Source of the DNA: Omphiscola glabra
Lineage: Eukaryota; Mollusca; Gastropoda; Lymnaeidae
Assembly (NCBI GenBank): GCA_964017045.1
Contig: OZ024811.1
Coordinates: 12,429,818 to 12,493,817 of the forward strand
Length of the DNA stretch: 64,000 nucleotides
Direction of reading: 5' to 3'
Shown: positions 52,101-61,829 of the stretch, one piece after another
Layout of the letters: every line of letters begins with the position of its first letter
Position numbering within the stretch: the stretch's first letter is position 1
Translations under genes and position numbers: made by a program
The notes under the pieces: generated by a model
Seen by the model: the letters and a program-made list of their open reading frames with translations, nothing else
Told to the model about the DNA's origin: nothing
The model's database searches: none

Positions 52101-55100
52101 AAACATACAGTATATATGATATTTAATGTCTACACCTCAAAATCGTACATTGCAAGCCAAAATCGTAAGAGTTAACAGGTCTGCTATGGTAATATATCAA
52201 TGTGTTACCTCTTTGAACAACTTATACCAGAGATAGATTTACGTCTACATAAGTTTAATGCCAACAAAATTCATCTCATCAAAACATGTTAACATCTGTG
52301 CATGTCACCTAATTCCTAAGGTACAGCTCACTTCTCTACACACCAACTGGACAGAGTTAGAGAAGACTAGCAAGAGACCGAAAGGTTTTAATGGCATATG
52401 CTCCACTGGGAGTTGAAAAGGTAAAGAAGAAGAAGAAGAAAACAATTCAACTCACCATCTCCTTGTGTTTTTCAAGCTCTCTCTGGTGTTCGGCTTCCTC
52501 TGCCCTCTCATTCTGCTCCTTCATGAATCGGGCTATCTCTGAGTCTCGTTTCTGGAAAATTAAATATTTTTTTTTTGTTAACTTAAGTAAATGGCAGTAG
52601 TTCAACATGGTCACTTATATATTATACAAATTATTACCATTACTTAAAAAGACATTACAAAAATAATAATGCTATTTTATAACAAGAATCAAAATAAACT
52701 GTGACTCTCTTGTCAATAAAAGAACAAGTGCATTTAAAAAAAAAAAATGTAACAATTTATGTGTATATAATTCATTTAGAAAATAGCATTTCTATTCTCA
52801 TGTATCTCCAAAACGGTGGAACAAATTAACTTTACTAAGATTAATGATACATTTCATTTTACACCAGAGTAAGCATTGTTATCATTAAGTACATCTAAAA
52901 TGCCATCAAATTCAACACCTGGGTCCGTTTTTGCTATATATTGATGGAAAGACCCCCTCAAAATTTGATGAAAATCTGACTTCAAACAAACCATTTGCAT
53001 TTAAAAATTGTTGATTATCCATTTAGGAAGGCAGTAAACATATTGGATTTGGCGGGCACAATACATACTAATCTGTCTTGTCACTCTGCAACATAAATGC
53101 AGACCTGCGTCACACAGAGATTAAGTGTCAAGGTCAAATCCAACACAGGTTTACTTACCATGTCATCATACTTCATTGCTTCTCTCTCTGCCATCTGAGC
53201 TGCCCTCTCCTTGTTGGTGTATGCTGCCCTCAGCTTGGCCTCCAGCTCTCTCAGCTCCAGGCTTACACAAAATAAAGTTAACAAACATTAATTTGTTTAA
53301 TCATCAAGTTACCATTAACATATAGTTTTTACCATTAACATATAGTTTTCAGATGTTAACCCATTCAATCCTGGGTGCTCAGAAATTTTATCATTTGAAA
53401 CCCCAGCCAAAGGGGGAACAACTTTACCCTTACTGTAGAAAGGTTTAGGGAAAAAAAACAATTAATTAAAACAAATATATTTAACATTACAATTCTATTA
53501 AATAAATTGATTTGCAATCATTGATGTGACATCATGTGTTGTGTAACATTATTTCCTAATGCTTTTGTAGTGCAAATTTGTAAACGTCAATTTTCAATGA
53601 AGTACTTTACTACTTGATCATAGCACTTAAATAAAAAATAATGAATACTCCTCAGGCAGAGATTTTCATTTAAATAGTGAGATGTCCAGTTTCTACATAG
53701 CAATGTGCAAACCGAGGGTTGAATGGCCCGATTCTAATGTTACGTGGTTGAATCAGTACCGGCCAGATTTGGCCATTACTGGGTGGAATAGGTTGATTAA
53801 GATTTCATTACAAAAATTATTTTCACCAATTTCTAAAAAAAACCACCACATTTCATCTCTCTGAGGCCCTCAAACCCCCCACCCCCATAATTTTGATAAA
53901 AGATGGTGTCCACATAAATTGAAAATCTACAGATTAACTTTTCATTTTCAGTGGAGAATGTTCTCACCTGGTCTCCCTTACTTGTTGCCTCATTTTTTCA
54001 TCTCTCAGTTGCTCTGATTTCACCCGTTCAAGTTCTCGTGCTAGGTTTTCTTCTTGCTCAATCTGTTGTTGTCTCAAGATTCTGTCTCTCTCTGCCTGGC
54101 AGAAGAAATACAAAATCTGCATGAGGCTTTGATTATACATGAAACCTGACTGACCACACCAGATTAATAGCTGGTAATGTCAACCCTGACCACACCAGTT
54201 AATAGATGGTAATTTGAAACCTGACCACACCAGATGATAGCTGGTAATGTCTAACCCTGACCACACCAGATAAGAGCTGATAATAACTGCTCAGATTTAA
54301 AAAAAAATCAAGTAGTTAAATCATTGAGTTTTCTGAATGCTCACCTTCAGTATTGCTTCATTCATCTCAATTTCTTTATTCATAACTTGCTGCTGCCTCA
54401 TAAACCGTCTTTGTTGAACCTATGGGAAAAATTATGAAACAACAGATAATAAAGAGTTGACGAGGAAGTGGAATCATTTTAGGGTAGAAAAAACTTTAGT
54501 AAGTGGTCTTCGGCAAATTACATCACGTAAAAAATGACTTTTCAGACCCCCCGCCACCCTGTCACAAATGCATAACACCCCCCCCCCCTTTTAGTGTCAC
54601 GTCACCCCTAAAAAAATCAAAACACACATAAAATTTTCCTAACTAAACTAAGATTTTATTTTATTCTTTAAAATTTCCCCATAATGAATTAAGATATAGT
54701 ATTATTAGAAAATTGTGACCTAAAACAACGAAGTCCTCCCGAGCCAAATGTAAAATGGCCACAACAGTTTTTGCATCATTTTTCGCTTTGCACAAAAGGT
54801 GTGCGTGACTGAGTTTCACAGTACTTAAAATACCTTAGGCATTTTAGACCTCAAATTAAAGTTTTTAAAAATTAATTTAAATAAAGATTTTTCAAAATTA
54901 GAAAATGTTGGATTAAAAATAAATATTTTTCTAAAATAGTGACGTCACAAATTTTGACCCCCTCCATTCCCCCCTGTCACAAATTCTCGACCCCCCTGGC
55001 CCCTTGAGCATGATGTAATTTGCGAACGACCCCTAACCAAATTGAAACATCAATTTGTGTTATGCTGTAGAAACTTAATTAGTGACAGCAGTGGCGTAGC

Positions 55101-56945
55101 TAGGGGGGGTGCTGACTGCACCGGATGACACCATCTCAGGAGGGTGACACCAAATTGAAAAATTGCATATTTGCAAAGCACACACTGCTCGGTCTAAAAG
55201 AATTTCATAAACGGATAACCGATCACATGTCAATTTTCCACATATGTAACTAATGTGTGCTACTGTGCTTTATTAACAGTACCCAATTGATGCATCAGAA
55301 ATGAGGTGACACTATAACTGGGTCAGAAAAACTCTGTTTTGACCATGATTCAAGGCAGATTGAAGTGTTTGGTAACTTTTGTAAGTAACAAGAAGCTTTG
55401 ATACCAAATACGATGTGGTTGGGCAATTTTAAGTACTTGTAACAGTTCTTAAATACATTTACCTCCTGACTCTCAATTAATATGTTTTTGTTCTTGTCAT
55501 TGTTATAATGTGGACTTATATTAACATGAATAACTCCATCGTGGAAGTCGGGGGGGGGGGGGGGGGGGGTTGACACCATGAGTTTACCGCACTACGCCAC
55601 TGAGTGACAGCTTAAAGGGTATGTCAGCTGACTATGTCAGTAGAGGAAACAAATTTTTAAGGTGCGGGTGGTAAAATGCTAGTTTCACTTCAATCAAGTA
55701 GTATATTGATACAAACTTTCAGGAAAATTATTCCTAGAAGTCTGGTTTGCCAAAGTAATGTCATAAGTTATGAGTATCTATTTGTGATCAAGAGTCAAGA
55801 GTAGAGGTGTGCTTGTTTCAGTAAGAATAAGGGTCACAGAGTTTTAAAATATGTTACTATTTAGACAATTACAGTAATTAAATTTGTTTAAACATTATAA
55901 TAGATTTTTTAAAAAATAATTGTAGTATTAGTTAAAATAATTAAAGCGGGCTGCCTTGTTCACCTTAGACAGACAAGAAAGTTATCTTACCCTAGAGACT
56001 AGACAATAGATAAACCCAAAATACCATGCCATAAATAAACAAAATCATGAAATTTTAACTAAGTAAATCAAAGATATATATAAAGTATAAAGAATAAGTT
56101 GATAATTTAAACCTTTTGTTCTCTCTGTATGTTTTCTTCAAAATACTGAGCCATTTTTTTCTCTTGAGCCAAATCTCTTAAATCCATTTCACGTTGGCGA
56201 TCTTTATCCTGTTGTTTCTGAAAAGCTGCCTGGTCTGCCCGCTGTGACCGCCTTGCCATTGCCTATAATATAACAATTTCTAAGTTATTATAGACCTAAC
56301 TTTTGGCAATAGTAATTTCACCAAAAGTAGAGGTTCATTAATATTTTGGAGTTTTTCATCTAATATATCATAATATATCTAAATTTAATTAAATTAATGA
56401 AATTATCAAATAATTTAAATGGAATCGGAATGAAAACTTTATTTAAATATTTAGAGTCTATGCCTTAGTCTTAGCTAAAAGAATTTTAATTCATAATTCA
56501 ATTATCTAAATATAATTCTAATATAAATAATATGGTATATGAATGGTCTCATTGTCATTTTAATGATTATGATTAAATTAAAAAAAGTGGACTTGGCATT
56601 AGACATTAGACTAACTAAGAAATTGAAAGAATAAAACTACTCAGTGGTAAATGCAGACAGACTACTTTTCATAATATTCTGGATCTTATATACGTCGAAA
56701 AACGTAAATATCAACACCAGTTAATGCAATTTTTGAAGTATGATAGTGCATTTAAACTTATCAAATATTATTAACATCTCAGACATCTGGTTTGGCATCA
56801 CCACTAAATTTTAAATTTACGGTAAATATTGCTCACTCTACTTCTGATTAAATTTTAAATGGTAGTCTGGTAGTTTATGAAAATTGTAGAGACACAAAAC
56901 CCAAATGATAGAGAAACAATGCAGCTAAATGTATAAAATTACCAT
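46115..56945 (-). CDS. MNS1: MNS1 (meiosis-specific nuclear structural protein 1 / axonemal protein), complete
   Basis: Coiled-coil protein inside axonemal doublet microtubules of motile cilia and sperm flagella. Coding exons: 56945-56943 (ATG only), 56262-56113, 54419-54345, 54095-53968, 53261-53159, 52551-52456, 51668-51535, 49771-49555, 49099-48992, 47587-47465, 46857-46597, 46225-46115 (TGA). They sum to 1,509 nt, 502 residues (human 495), with all phases consistent. The protein is Glu/Arg/Lys/Gln-rich helix throughout (TPH domain). Diagnostic blocks: LELRELEAKLRAAYTNKERA, KLMIDEIVRKIYEEDQ, YIDEFQKARELW, MMAKFAEDDRIEQMNAQ and LLGYLPRG near the end. The start codon is the last three bases of exon 1 (CAAAATG then GTAATT); a second Met follows two codons later. 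Weak donors: exon 2 (GTTTAA) and exon 10 (GTTTGT). Introns carry minisatellites, MITEs and the assembly gap. Confidence 0.95.
46597..46857 (-). other. MNS1 exon 11: most conserved C-terminal block
   Basis: 87 codons from MMAKFAEDDRIEQMNAQ through RRRMKQLEHQRAVEKLLEDR to LLGYLPR. The LLGYLP motif continues in the last exon (46225-46115: GVIRDENDLELLGPEF and a polar tail). This block alone identifies the family. Confidence 0.95.
46959..47158. other. Assembly gap (200 N)
   Basis: Exactly 200 N inside the MNS1 intron between exons 10 and 11. The coding frame and length are complete without it, so no coding exon appears to be missing. The true gap length is unknown. Confidence 0.98.
47252..47362. 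repeat. 20-bp tandem repeat (gtcctgtctgcataaacaaa)
   Basis: About five copies of gtcctgtctgcataaacaaa with minor variants, in the MNS1 intron beside the gap. Confidence 0.9.
47395..47466. repeat. 23-bp tandem repeat overlapping an MNS1 splice donor
   Basis: About three copies of ctgttcaccccagacagaca plus aac. The array runs directly into exon 10, whose minus-strand donor AACAG/GTTTGT (47465/47464) has the same sequence as the AACAG/GTTTGT inside each repeat unit. Confidence 0.9.
47785..47900. repeat. Dispersed repeat with ATTAATTATGTCAA (copy 2) and G-run
   Basis: Contains tccattaattatgtcaaaaa and gatgtttggaaattgttgac, followed by a G-run (about 47870-47893). Related to 17345-17540, 48590-48710 and 61300-61435. 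Confidence 0.6.
48590..48710. repeat. Dispersed repeat with GACGTAATTAATGG (copy 3) and G-run
   Basis: Contains gaaagtttgacagttgttga, a G-run at about 48650-48663 and gtcgacgtaattaatggaaa. It lies 700 bp from copy 2 in the same MNS1 intron. Confidence 0.6.
49935..50145. repeat. ~26-bp tandem repeat (gaacaagtgttaaactttcc) with a longer duplication
   Basis: Several copies of gaacaagtgttaaactttcc plus cgatta. The block ttgatgctctcggctggtgg also occurs twice (about 49944 and 50010), so a composite unit was duplicated. Confidence 0.9.
50485..50665 (-). repeat. tRNA-derived SINE-like copy 2
   Basis: On the minus strand it starts ctgggtggtggagttgttta and has a B-box-like GAGTTCAATCCCC, then gacaagcaaaaacaacaaga, gactcgttaaccttggatgg and caactcatcttagagaaggc. 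It corresponds to 19105-19300. Confidence 0.65.
50704..51398. repeat. 33-bp minisatellite in an MNS1 intron, ~21 copies
   Basis: The unit accaacaagccttatgttgc plus agtggtttcattg repeats about 21 times, with a short diverged 3' block (ctgcagtggtctc variants). It ends about 140 bp from MNS1 exon 7. The 33-bp period leaves long frames open on both strands (up to 180 codons); these are not genes. Confidence 0.97.
51823..52008. mobile_element. hAT MITE with CAGTGGTCGGC ends and 8-bp duplication
   Basis: Left end CAGTGGTCGGCTCTTTGG, right end GAGTTAGCCGACCACTG: inverted termini of 11 bp. Flanks CACTATGG (51815-51822) and CGCTATGG (52009-52016) match at 7 of 8. Length 186 bp with no coding capacity. 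It lies in an MNS1 intron. Confidence 0.88.
52017..52183. mobile_element. MITE, CAGAYCTG family, copy 3, abutting a hAT MITE
   Basis: Starts CAGATCTGTTTACCCTCAAA, ends GTTAACAGGTCTG. It is flanked by perfect CTATGG (52011-52016 and 52184-52189), and the left CTATGG lies inside the right target duplication of the hAT MITE. Length 167 bp; clearly homologous to the copies at 4140 and 4836. Confidence 0.85.
54130..54290. repeat. ~38-bp tandem repeat (gaccacaccagataatagct)
   Basis: About four imperfect copies of gaccacaccag plus ttaatagctggtaatgtcaa in the MNS1 intron between exons 3 and 4. Confidence 0.85.
55089..55602. mobile_element. hAT MITE with CAGTGGCGTAG ends and perfect 8-bp duplication
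   Basis: Left end CAGTGGCGTAGCTAGG, right end ACTACGCCACTG. AGTGACAG flanks both sides (55081-55088 and 55603-55610), a perfect 8-bp hAT-type target duplication. Length 514 bp. No transposase frame. A long G-run lies near the right end (about 55551-55569). It sits in the MNS1 intron between exons 2 and 3. Confidence 0.93.
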
Positions 56946-57050
56946 TTTGAATGCTGGCAAAGAGAAAAAAGTTTGAATTGTCTTTCAAATCTGAGAAAGA
57001 AATTTGAAACTTTAACCGTTACTCTGGCCGCCAACCCTAGCCCAACAAAG
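56943..57050 (-). promoter_or_regulatory. MNS1 first exon and probable bidirectional promoter region
   Basis: The MNS1 start codon is at 56945-56943, at the end of the first exon. Upstream (higher coordinates) is a short GC-richer patch (ctctggccgccaaccctagc). On the plus strand AAAGATGGCGGAC at 57048-57060 is a YY1-like motif, here antisense to MNS1. The exact start site is unknown. Confidence 0.45.
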
Positions 57051-57106
57051 ATGGCGGACGATGTTGTAGTGATCGGCAGAATCCATTTGGTTGCTAAGGA
57101 ATGGAG
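57051..57106 (+). CDS. Possible first exon of a gene divergent from MNS1
   Basis: A plus-strand ATG in good context (aaagATGgcg) opens MADDVVVIGRIHLVAKEW followed by GAG/GTTATT, a weak donor. Unspliced, the frame stops at 57126-57128 after 25 codons. I do not recognise the peptide, and no second exon was found on the plus strand to the right. It may be the head of a gene with distant exons, a short translated frame or nothing. Confidence 0.2.
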
Positions 57107-57626
57107 GTTATTTTTAAAATTTTATTAAATGAGGAATCGGTTTACTTAAATATGTTTTACAAGATTAAGGAGATGCTTGAGTAGGATAAAATTAGGAACT
57201 AACTAAGAAGAAAAACTGAACTATGTGATAGTTTCAGCAGTGACAAAGGATTTTTAGCCTTTCAAGAATCAATGTAAAAGAACTTCTTTCGCATTTCACG
57301 GAAGAGCACTCTAAAATATAACTTTCAAGTTAATACAAGTCATTAAATAGTTTTAATCTCCCTTACATTTTATTTTTATTTAATTTTGTACAAGTATCAG
57401 GGAAAATATAATGTACACCCTCCTTTGCTAAAATGCCAAAGGCATTGCTCCTACTTTAATATATAAATCACCAAGCAGTGGACAAGCATAATAAGTAAGA
57501 ATCAATAATTTTAATTTAAGTTCATTAGAATATTACCTTGAGAAAAGAAATTTGTAGAAAATGAAACTATGAAATTGAGACACTTTCTAAAGGAGGGTGT
57601 GTGTATCATATGCGTGAGAGAGAGAT

Positions 57627-57701
<75 letters not shown>
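57627..57701. repeat. (AG)n microsatellite
   Basis: About 37 AG dinucleotides; the minus-strand Ser/Leu frame over it is spurious. Confidence 0.97.
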
Positions 57702-57704
<3 letters not shown>

Positions 57705-57926
57705 TGAAGTCTGATTGATAGAGAGATAGTCTGACAGGGATAGAGAGGAAAAAGCTCATTTCGTCATTCTGAGAATATACTCCAAAACCTTAGTTTCAAG
57801 TAGTAAAAGGAACATTGCTGCATATATTACTCTATCCACTTTAATCATTAGACCTAGACAACACAACACTCATTTAGTAATTTAAATGATGATCATGAAT
57901 TTATACTGCTGACTGTGTTGTATTGT

Positions 57927-57999
57927 GGGGCTGTAGCTCAAGTGGTAGAGCGCTCGCTTAGCATGTGAGAGGTACGGGGATCGATACCCCGCTGCTCCA
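57927..57999 (+). tRNA. tRNA-Ala (AGC)
   Basis: 73 nt, all arms formed: acceptor GGGGCTG/CTGCTCC with the alanine identity pair G3:U70, D arm GCTC/GAGC, anticodon arm CTCGC-TTAGCAT-GTGAG (anticodon AGC at 57960-57962), T arm CGGGG-ATCGATA-CCCCG, discriminator A. The A box (TAGCTCAAGTGG) and B box (GGATCGATACC) are intact. No intron. One T-T mismatch at acceptor position 6:67 occurs in both copies. The T-run at about 58010-58013 can act as a Pol III terminator. Confidence 0.97.
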
Positions 58000-58373
58000 G
58001 AGCCATCATTTTGTTGAATCGTTATACTGTTATTATTATTTTTGTTGAGAATCAATACACGTAAATAAAATTAAAACAAAAAAAAACCATCAAAACAAAC
58101 TTCTTGAAGGAGATAATCTCAAAAACGAGCTTAAGCAAAGGATGATAGAAAATAATTTAACAATTCTCAAATGCACAACACAAAGTATGTGTAGAAGGGC
58201 ACACTAGGAAACCACAGAAAATACGTCATAATAATATACTCTCTTATCAGCTGTTAAATAATACCCTAAACTCCATAATAAAAATGGAACCAGTACAACC
58301 ACCCCACCCCCAACCTTTTTCATTAACTGTACTACAAATTTAATAATATATTTAAAATACATTTTTTCAAAAT

Positions 58374-58952
58374 TCATCATGGAGTCAATATAAGGACATC
58401 ATGGAGTCAATATAAGGACATCATGAAGTCATTATACAGATATCATGAAGTCAATATAATGACATTATTGAGTCATATAAGGACATTATGAAGTCAATAT
58501 AAGGACACCATGAAGTCATTATAAAGACATCATGGTGTCAATATAAGGACATCATGAAGTCAATATAAGGACATCATGCAGTCAATATAAGGACATCATG
58601 GAGTCAATATAAGGACATCATGAAGTCATTATACAGATATCATGAAGTCAATATAATGACATTATGGAGTCATATAAGGACATTATGAAGTCAATATAAG
58701 GACACCATGAAGTCATTATAAAGACATCATGATGTCAATATAAGGACATCATGAAGTCAATATAAGGACTTCATGCAGTCAATATAAGGACATCATGAAG
58801 TCCATATAAGGACATCATGAAGTCAATATAAGGACATCATGAAGTAAATATAAGGACATCATGAAGTCAATGTAAGGATATCATGAAGTCAATATAAGGA
58901 CATCATGGGGTCAATATAAGGACATCACGGGGTCAATATAAGGACATCATGG
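58374..58952. repeat. 22-bp repeat with ~197-bp higher-order structure
   Basis: The unit aagtcaatataaggacatca plus tg repeats about 26 times. A series of variant units (cattatacagatatcatg, then a 21-bp shortened unit, then acaccatg) occurs at 58424 and again at 58621, giving a 197-bp higher-order period. It lies between the two tRNA-Ala genes. Confidence 0.93.
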
Positions 58953-59399
58953 CAGCACATTGTGCTCATCATTGTGTAATCACGTGGTCACTTAATTTGT
59001 TGATTCGTGTCTCAAAAGAGTTTCTAATAGCAAGAAATCTATTGGATAAGTTTGTCGTTTTATACGGGAGGTAAATAAGACAAACTTTAATTTGTTTTGT
59101 TATAATCAGTAGTTACTCCCCTTGTCGCATATCGCAATTATTGACCGAATACGTCTCGTTGGAAGGCAGTAGATTACATTCACCGCCATAACATTTATAA
59201 TTTATTTTTTTAAATATTTTTTTTTCTTTAAAAAAGTGAAAATAGTTGATAGAGGTATTTAAAAGTTCTTTTCTATCATTACTATACTCAATGTCTTTTT
59301 GTTCACACATTAAAACGACTTACTTATTTTAAATTTTAAAAAAATAGAAGGGATTTTTGGTAATTGTCTCTACCCCGAGACCTTAAAACTAAGTATTTC

Positions 59400-59531
59400 T
59401 TTCAGAAAATAGGGTCTTTTTGCATTTTATGGAGCGGAGCCATTTTGAGCCTACTGCAAATTTTTATCGTGGAAGACGGCGGCAAAATTCTCGTCCCGCC
59501 CAAAGTGGATCTTACCCTAGCTACGCCCCTG
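59400..59531. mobile_element. hAT-like MITE right end (CTAGCTACGCCCCTG)
   Basis: Ends gtggatcttaccctagctac then gcccctg. It shares ggcggcaaaatt-type internal phrases with 24690-24831. The left terminus is not recognised. Confidence 0.45.
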
Positions 59532-59883
59532 GGCGAACAGGTCCACCTAGCGAAAATTGTGAAGGGATTGGAAATGTTTTGATAAATTAAAAAATCACAA
59601 ATAGTCATGTCATACAATGTACAATGAATCATGCATGAGAATGTTGAATGTCATCAACTCACACATCATTGTGACCCAATCCCACGGCTGAAACTCTTTT
59701 AACCCCTGGTGCATTTTAGTGAAATTATTTTCTTTTTTTATAGTTATTTTAAATTCGTCTATGATGCTAAGTGTTTTTAAAAATAAGTTTTTTGAAATAT
59801 GTTTGTATACGCACTGTATGTAGAGAAAATACGACATACATTAAAATCTGAAATCTTTTTTATTGCTGGCGCCAGTAGCAACT

Positions 59884-59956
59884 GGGGCTGTAGCTCAAGT
59901 GGTAGAGCGCTCGCTTAGCATGTGAGAGGTACGGGGATCGATACCCCGCTGCTCCA
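59884..59956 (+). tRNA. tRNA-Ala (AGC), second identical copy
   Basis: Base-for-base identical to the copy at 57927-57999, with the same anticodon AGC (59917-59919), G3:U70 and T-T mismatch. The flanks differ, so this is a tRNA-sized identity and not a long recent duplication. T7 at 59959-59965 is a strong Pol III terminator. Confidence 0.97.
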
Positions 59957-60169
59957 CCTTTTTTTGTCTCTTTTATTTAAAATTTTTTTTTGGCCACACT
60001 CTGTTCCAGACAAAATTTTTGTTAACTCCAGTTCCACCCCGGCTCCGTTAAAGAGGTCGTTAAGGGGTAAGTGAGTAGAGTGATAAGTGTTGCAAAAAAT
60101 TTTATTATTGCTATCCTTTACCCATTTTATGGATTAGGCAAAATAAATGAATGTACCAGCAACATAGCT

Positions 60170-60445
60170 GATAGGAGAGTTGGGGCAATAGAGCTGGTAG
60201 TTGGATAGGTCAACGTAGCTCTCAGAGGGTTAAGGCAGCGTATCTGGTAGAGGAGTTGGTCCACATGGCTGTATAAGAGTGGGGCAACCTAGCTGGCAGA
60301 GGATTGGGGGCAACAGCTGGCGGAGGATTGGGGGCAACATAGTTCTCGGAGGAGTAGTTCAATATGAATGTAGAAAATTGGGACAACATAACAGGTATAA
60401 GAGTCAGTGCAATGTAGCTAGTAGTGGAGTGAGAAGATGATAGCT
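60170..60445. repeat. Degenerate ~24-bp repeat (gtagctggtagaggagttgg)
   Basis: About ten imperfect units combining caacatagct, ggtagaggag and ttggggcaa. No coding potential. Confidence 0.7.
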
Positions 60446-60711
60446 CGTATAAGAGGAGCTCTGCTAAAAAAATCCACGGGGGTTTGTAACTTTGGGGACA
60501 GGGGGTGGGGGTTTGGTGACAGGGCATACGGCAATTAGACCCAGGTCAAAGGATTGCACGCGACCAGGGGTATAAAACGACATTAAGCTTTACTTTTTAT
60601 TTTTATGTAACTTTAACCCGGCTTTTTGTAAGCATTTGATCCTTAAAGTAAATAATTCTTCTTTTGTCTATAATTTAAAGATAGAACATGTTAATACAAA
60701 ACAAAATAATT

Positions 60712-60765
60712 ACTTAATAATAATAATAATAGTAATAATAATAATAATTATAATATTGTTATTAT
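60712..60765. repeat. (TAA)n microsatellite
   Basis: Imperfect taataataataatagtaataa tract. Confidence 0.9.
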
Positions 60766-61299
60766 AATTAGAAGACTTTCTATCTAAGACGAGTTTAAAT
60801 GTGCTAAAAGTAGAAAATAATTACATTAAAATAAAAAGTCTGTGCAAAAAAAATAAAAATTTAAATTTAGTCTTTATTTAGTTCGAATCCTTTGCTCAGC
60901 TACACTTCTGCACAGACACATCTTGTCTTTAAATAAAAAAAAAATGTAATATGAAAATGAAAAGAAATTAAATAACATGATTACATAATTATAAATTTAG
61001 AACAAATAAAATAGGCCTCATTTAAAAAAAAAAAAAAAAAAATGAAGGAAAAAAAAAAAAAAGGACAAGCAAACAAATAACAACAACCTTAGAGATGAGT
61101 TGCATCGATTCTCTTTCATAAAGAGCACACTCTAACAATTGATCTACACCGTAGACCACAGGCCCTTCATTGCGTTTTAAATATGCAACTATAGATTTAA
61201 TAAATTTTATTCTTTTTATTTTATAACATTTAACATTTTTTTTGGGACATATATAACAAAAAAAAAAAATAAAAAATAACGCATGAAGGCAGGATAGGC

Positions 61300-61435
61300 G
61301 CTGTCCGTTAATTATGTCAACAAATTTTTGGCGATTTTTACCTCCCCCCTCCCCCTTGTCAACAACTTGTCAAACTTCCAGAGACCTCCCCTATAAAATT
61401 ACGTCAACATTTGATTACCCCCCCCCCAAATAAAG
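61300..61435. repeat. Dispersed repeat with GTTAATTATGTCAAC (copy 4)
   Basis: Contains gtccgttaattatgtcaaca, cccttgtcaacaacttgtca and aaaattacgtcaacatttga with C-runs; the clearest of the four copies. A possible inverted end (attatgtcaac, attacgtcaac) is weak. Confidence 0.6.
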
Positions 61436-61507
61436 ATAAAATGGGAAAAAAACACATTATTTTAAATAGACTAGTTTACAACTACAACAAAAAAGTGAAT
61501 AAAAGTA

Positions 61508-61818
61508 AAAAATACAATGAGCACAAAATTGTTTTGGGGGTGGCTAGAAAAATATCACTTTGTTGACATTTTAGCTTACTATCGTCCGTTCCAGTCGAAC
61601 ATGATAGAATGATCTCGAGAATGCGGGAAGCAGTAAGACTGCGTTTTCTATTTCGAGAATGACCACCTGGAACAGGGTATAAAAGGGATAAGATTTAATG
61701 ACGAAGAATTTTTTTCCCTTTCCTTTACCACGAGATGTGCTGTGTCATTATTTAATACTTTGTTGTGTGTAGATTTTTCTATTTCCTAGTTGTACAATTT
61801 TGTGCTCATTGTATTTTT
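61508..61818. mobile_element. 311-bp element bounded by a perfect 25-bp inverted repeat, with TATA box
   Basis: 61508-61532 (aaaaatacaatgagcacaaa plus attgt) is the exact reverse complement of 61794-61818. Inside are agaatgatctcgagaatgcg and a strong TATA motif GGTATAAAAGGG (61676-61687). The left flank ends in TA, but no unambiguous target duplication is seen. It could be a MITE or an inverted regulatory module. Confidence 0.6.
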
Positions 61819-61829
61819 ATACACAGTAC

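Noticed and set aside
57511..57759. Ser-Leu repeat frame
   Set aside because: Translation of the AG microsatellite.
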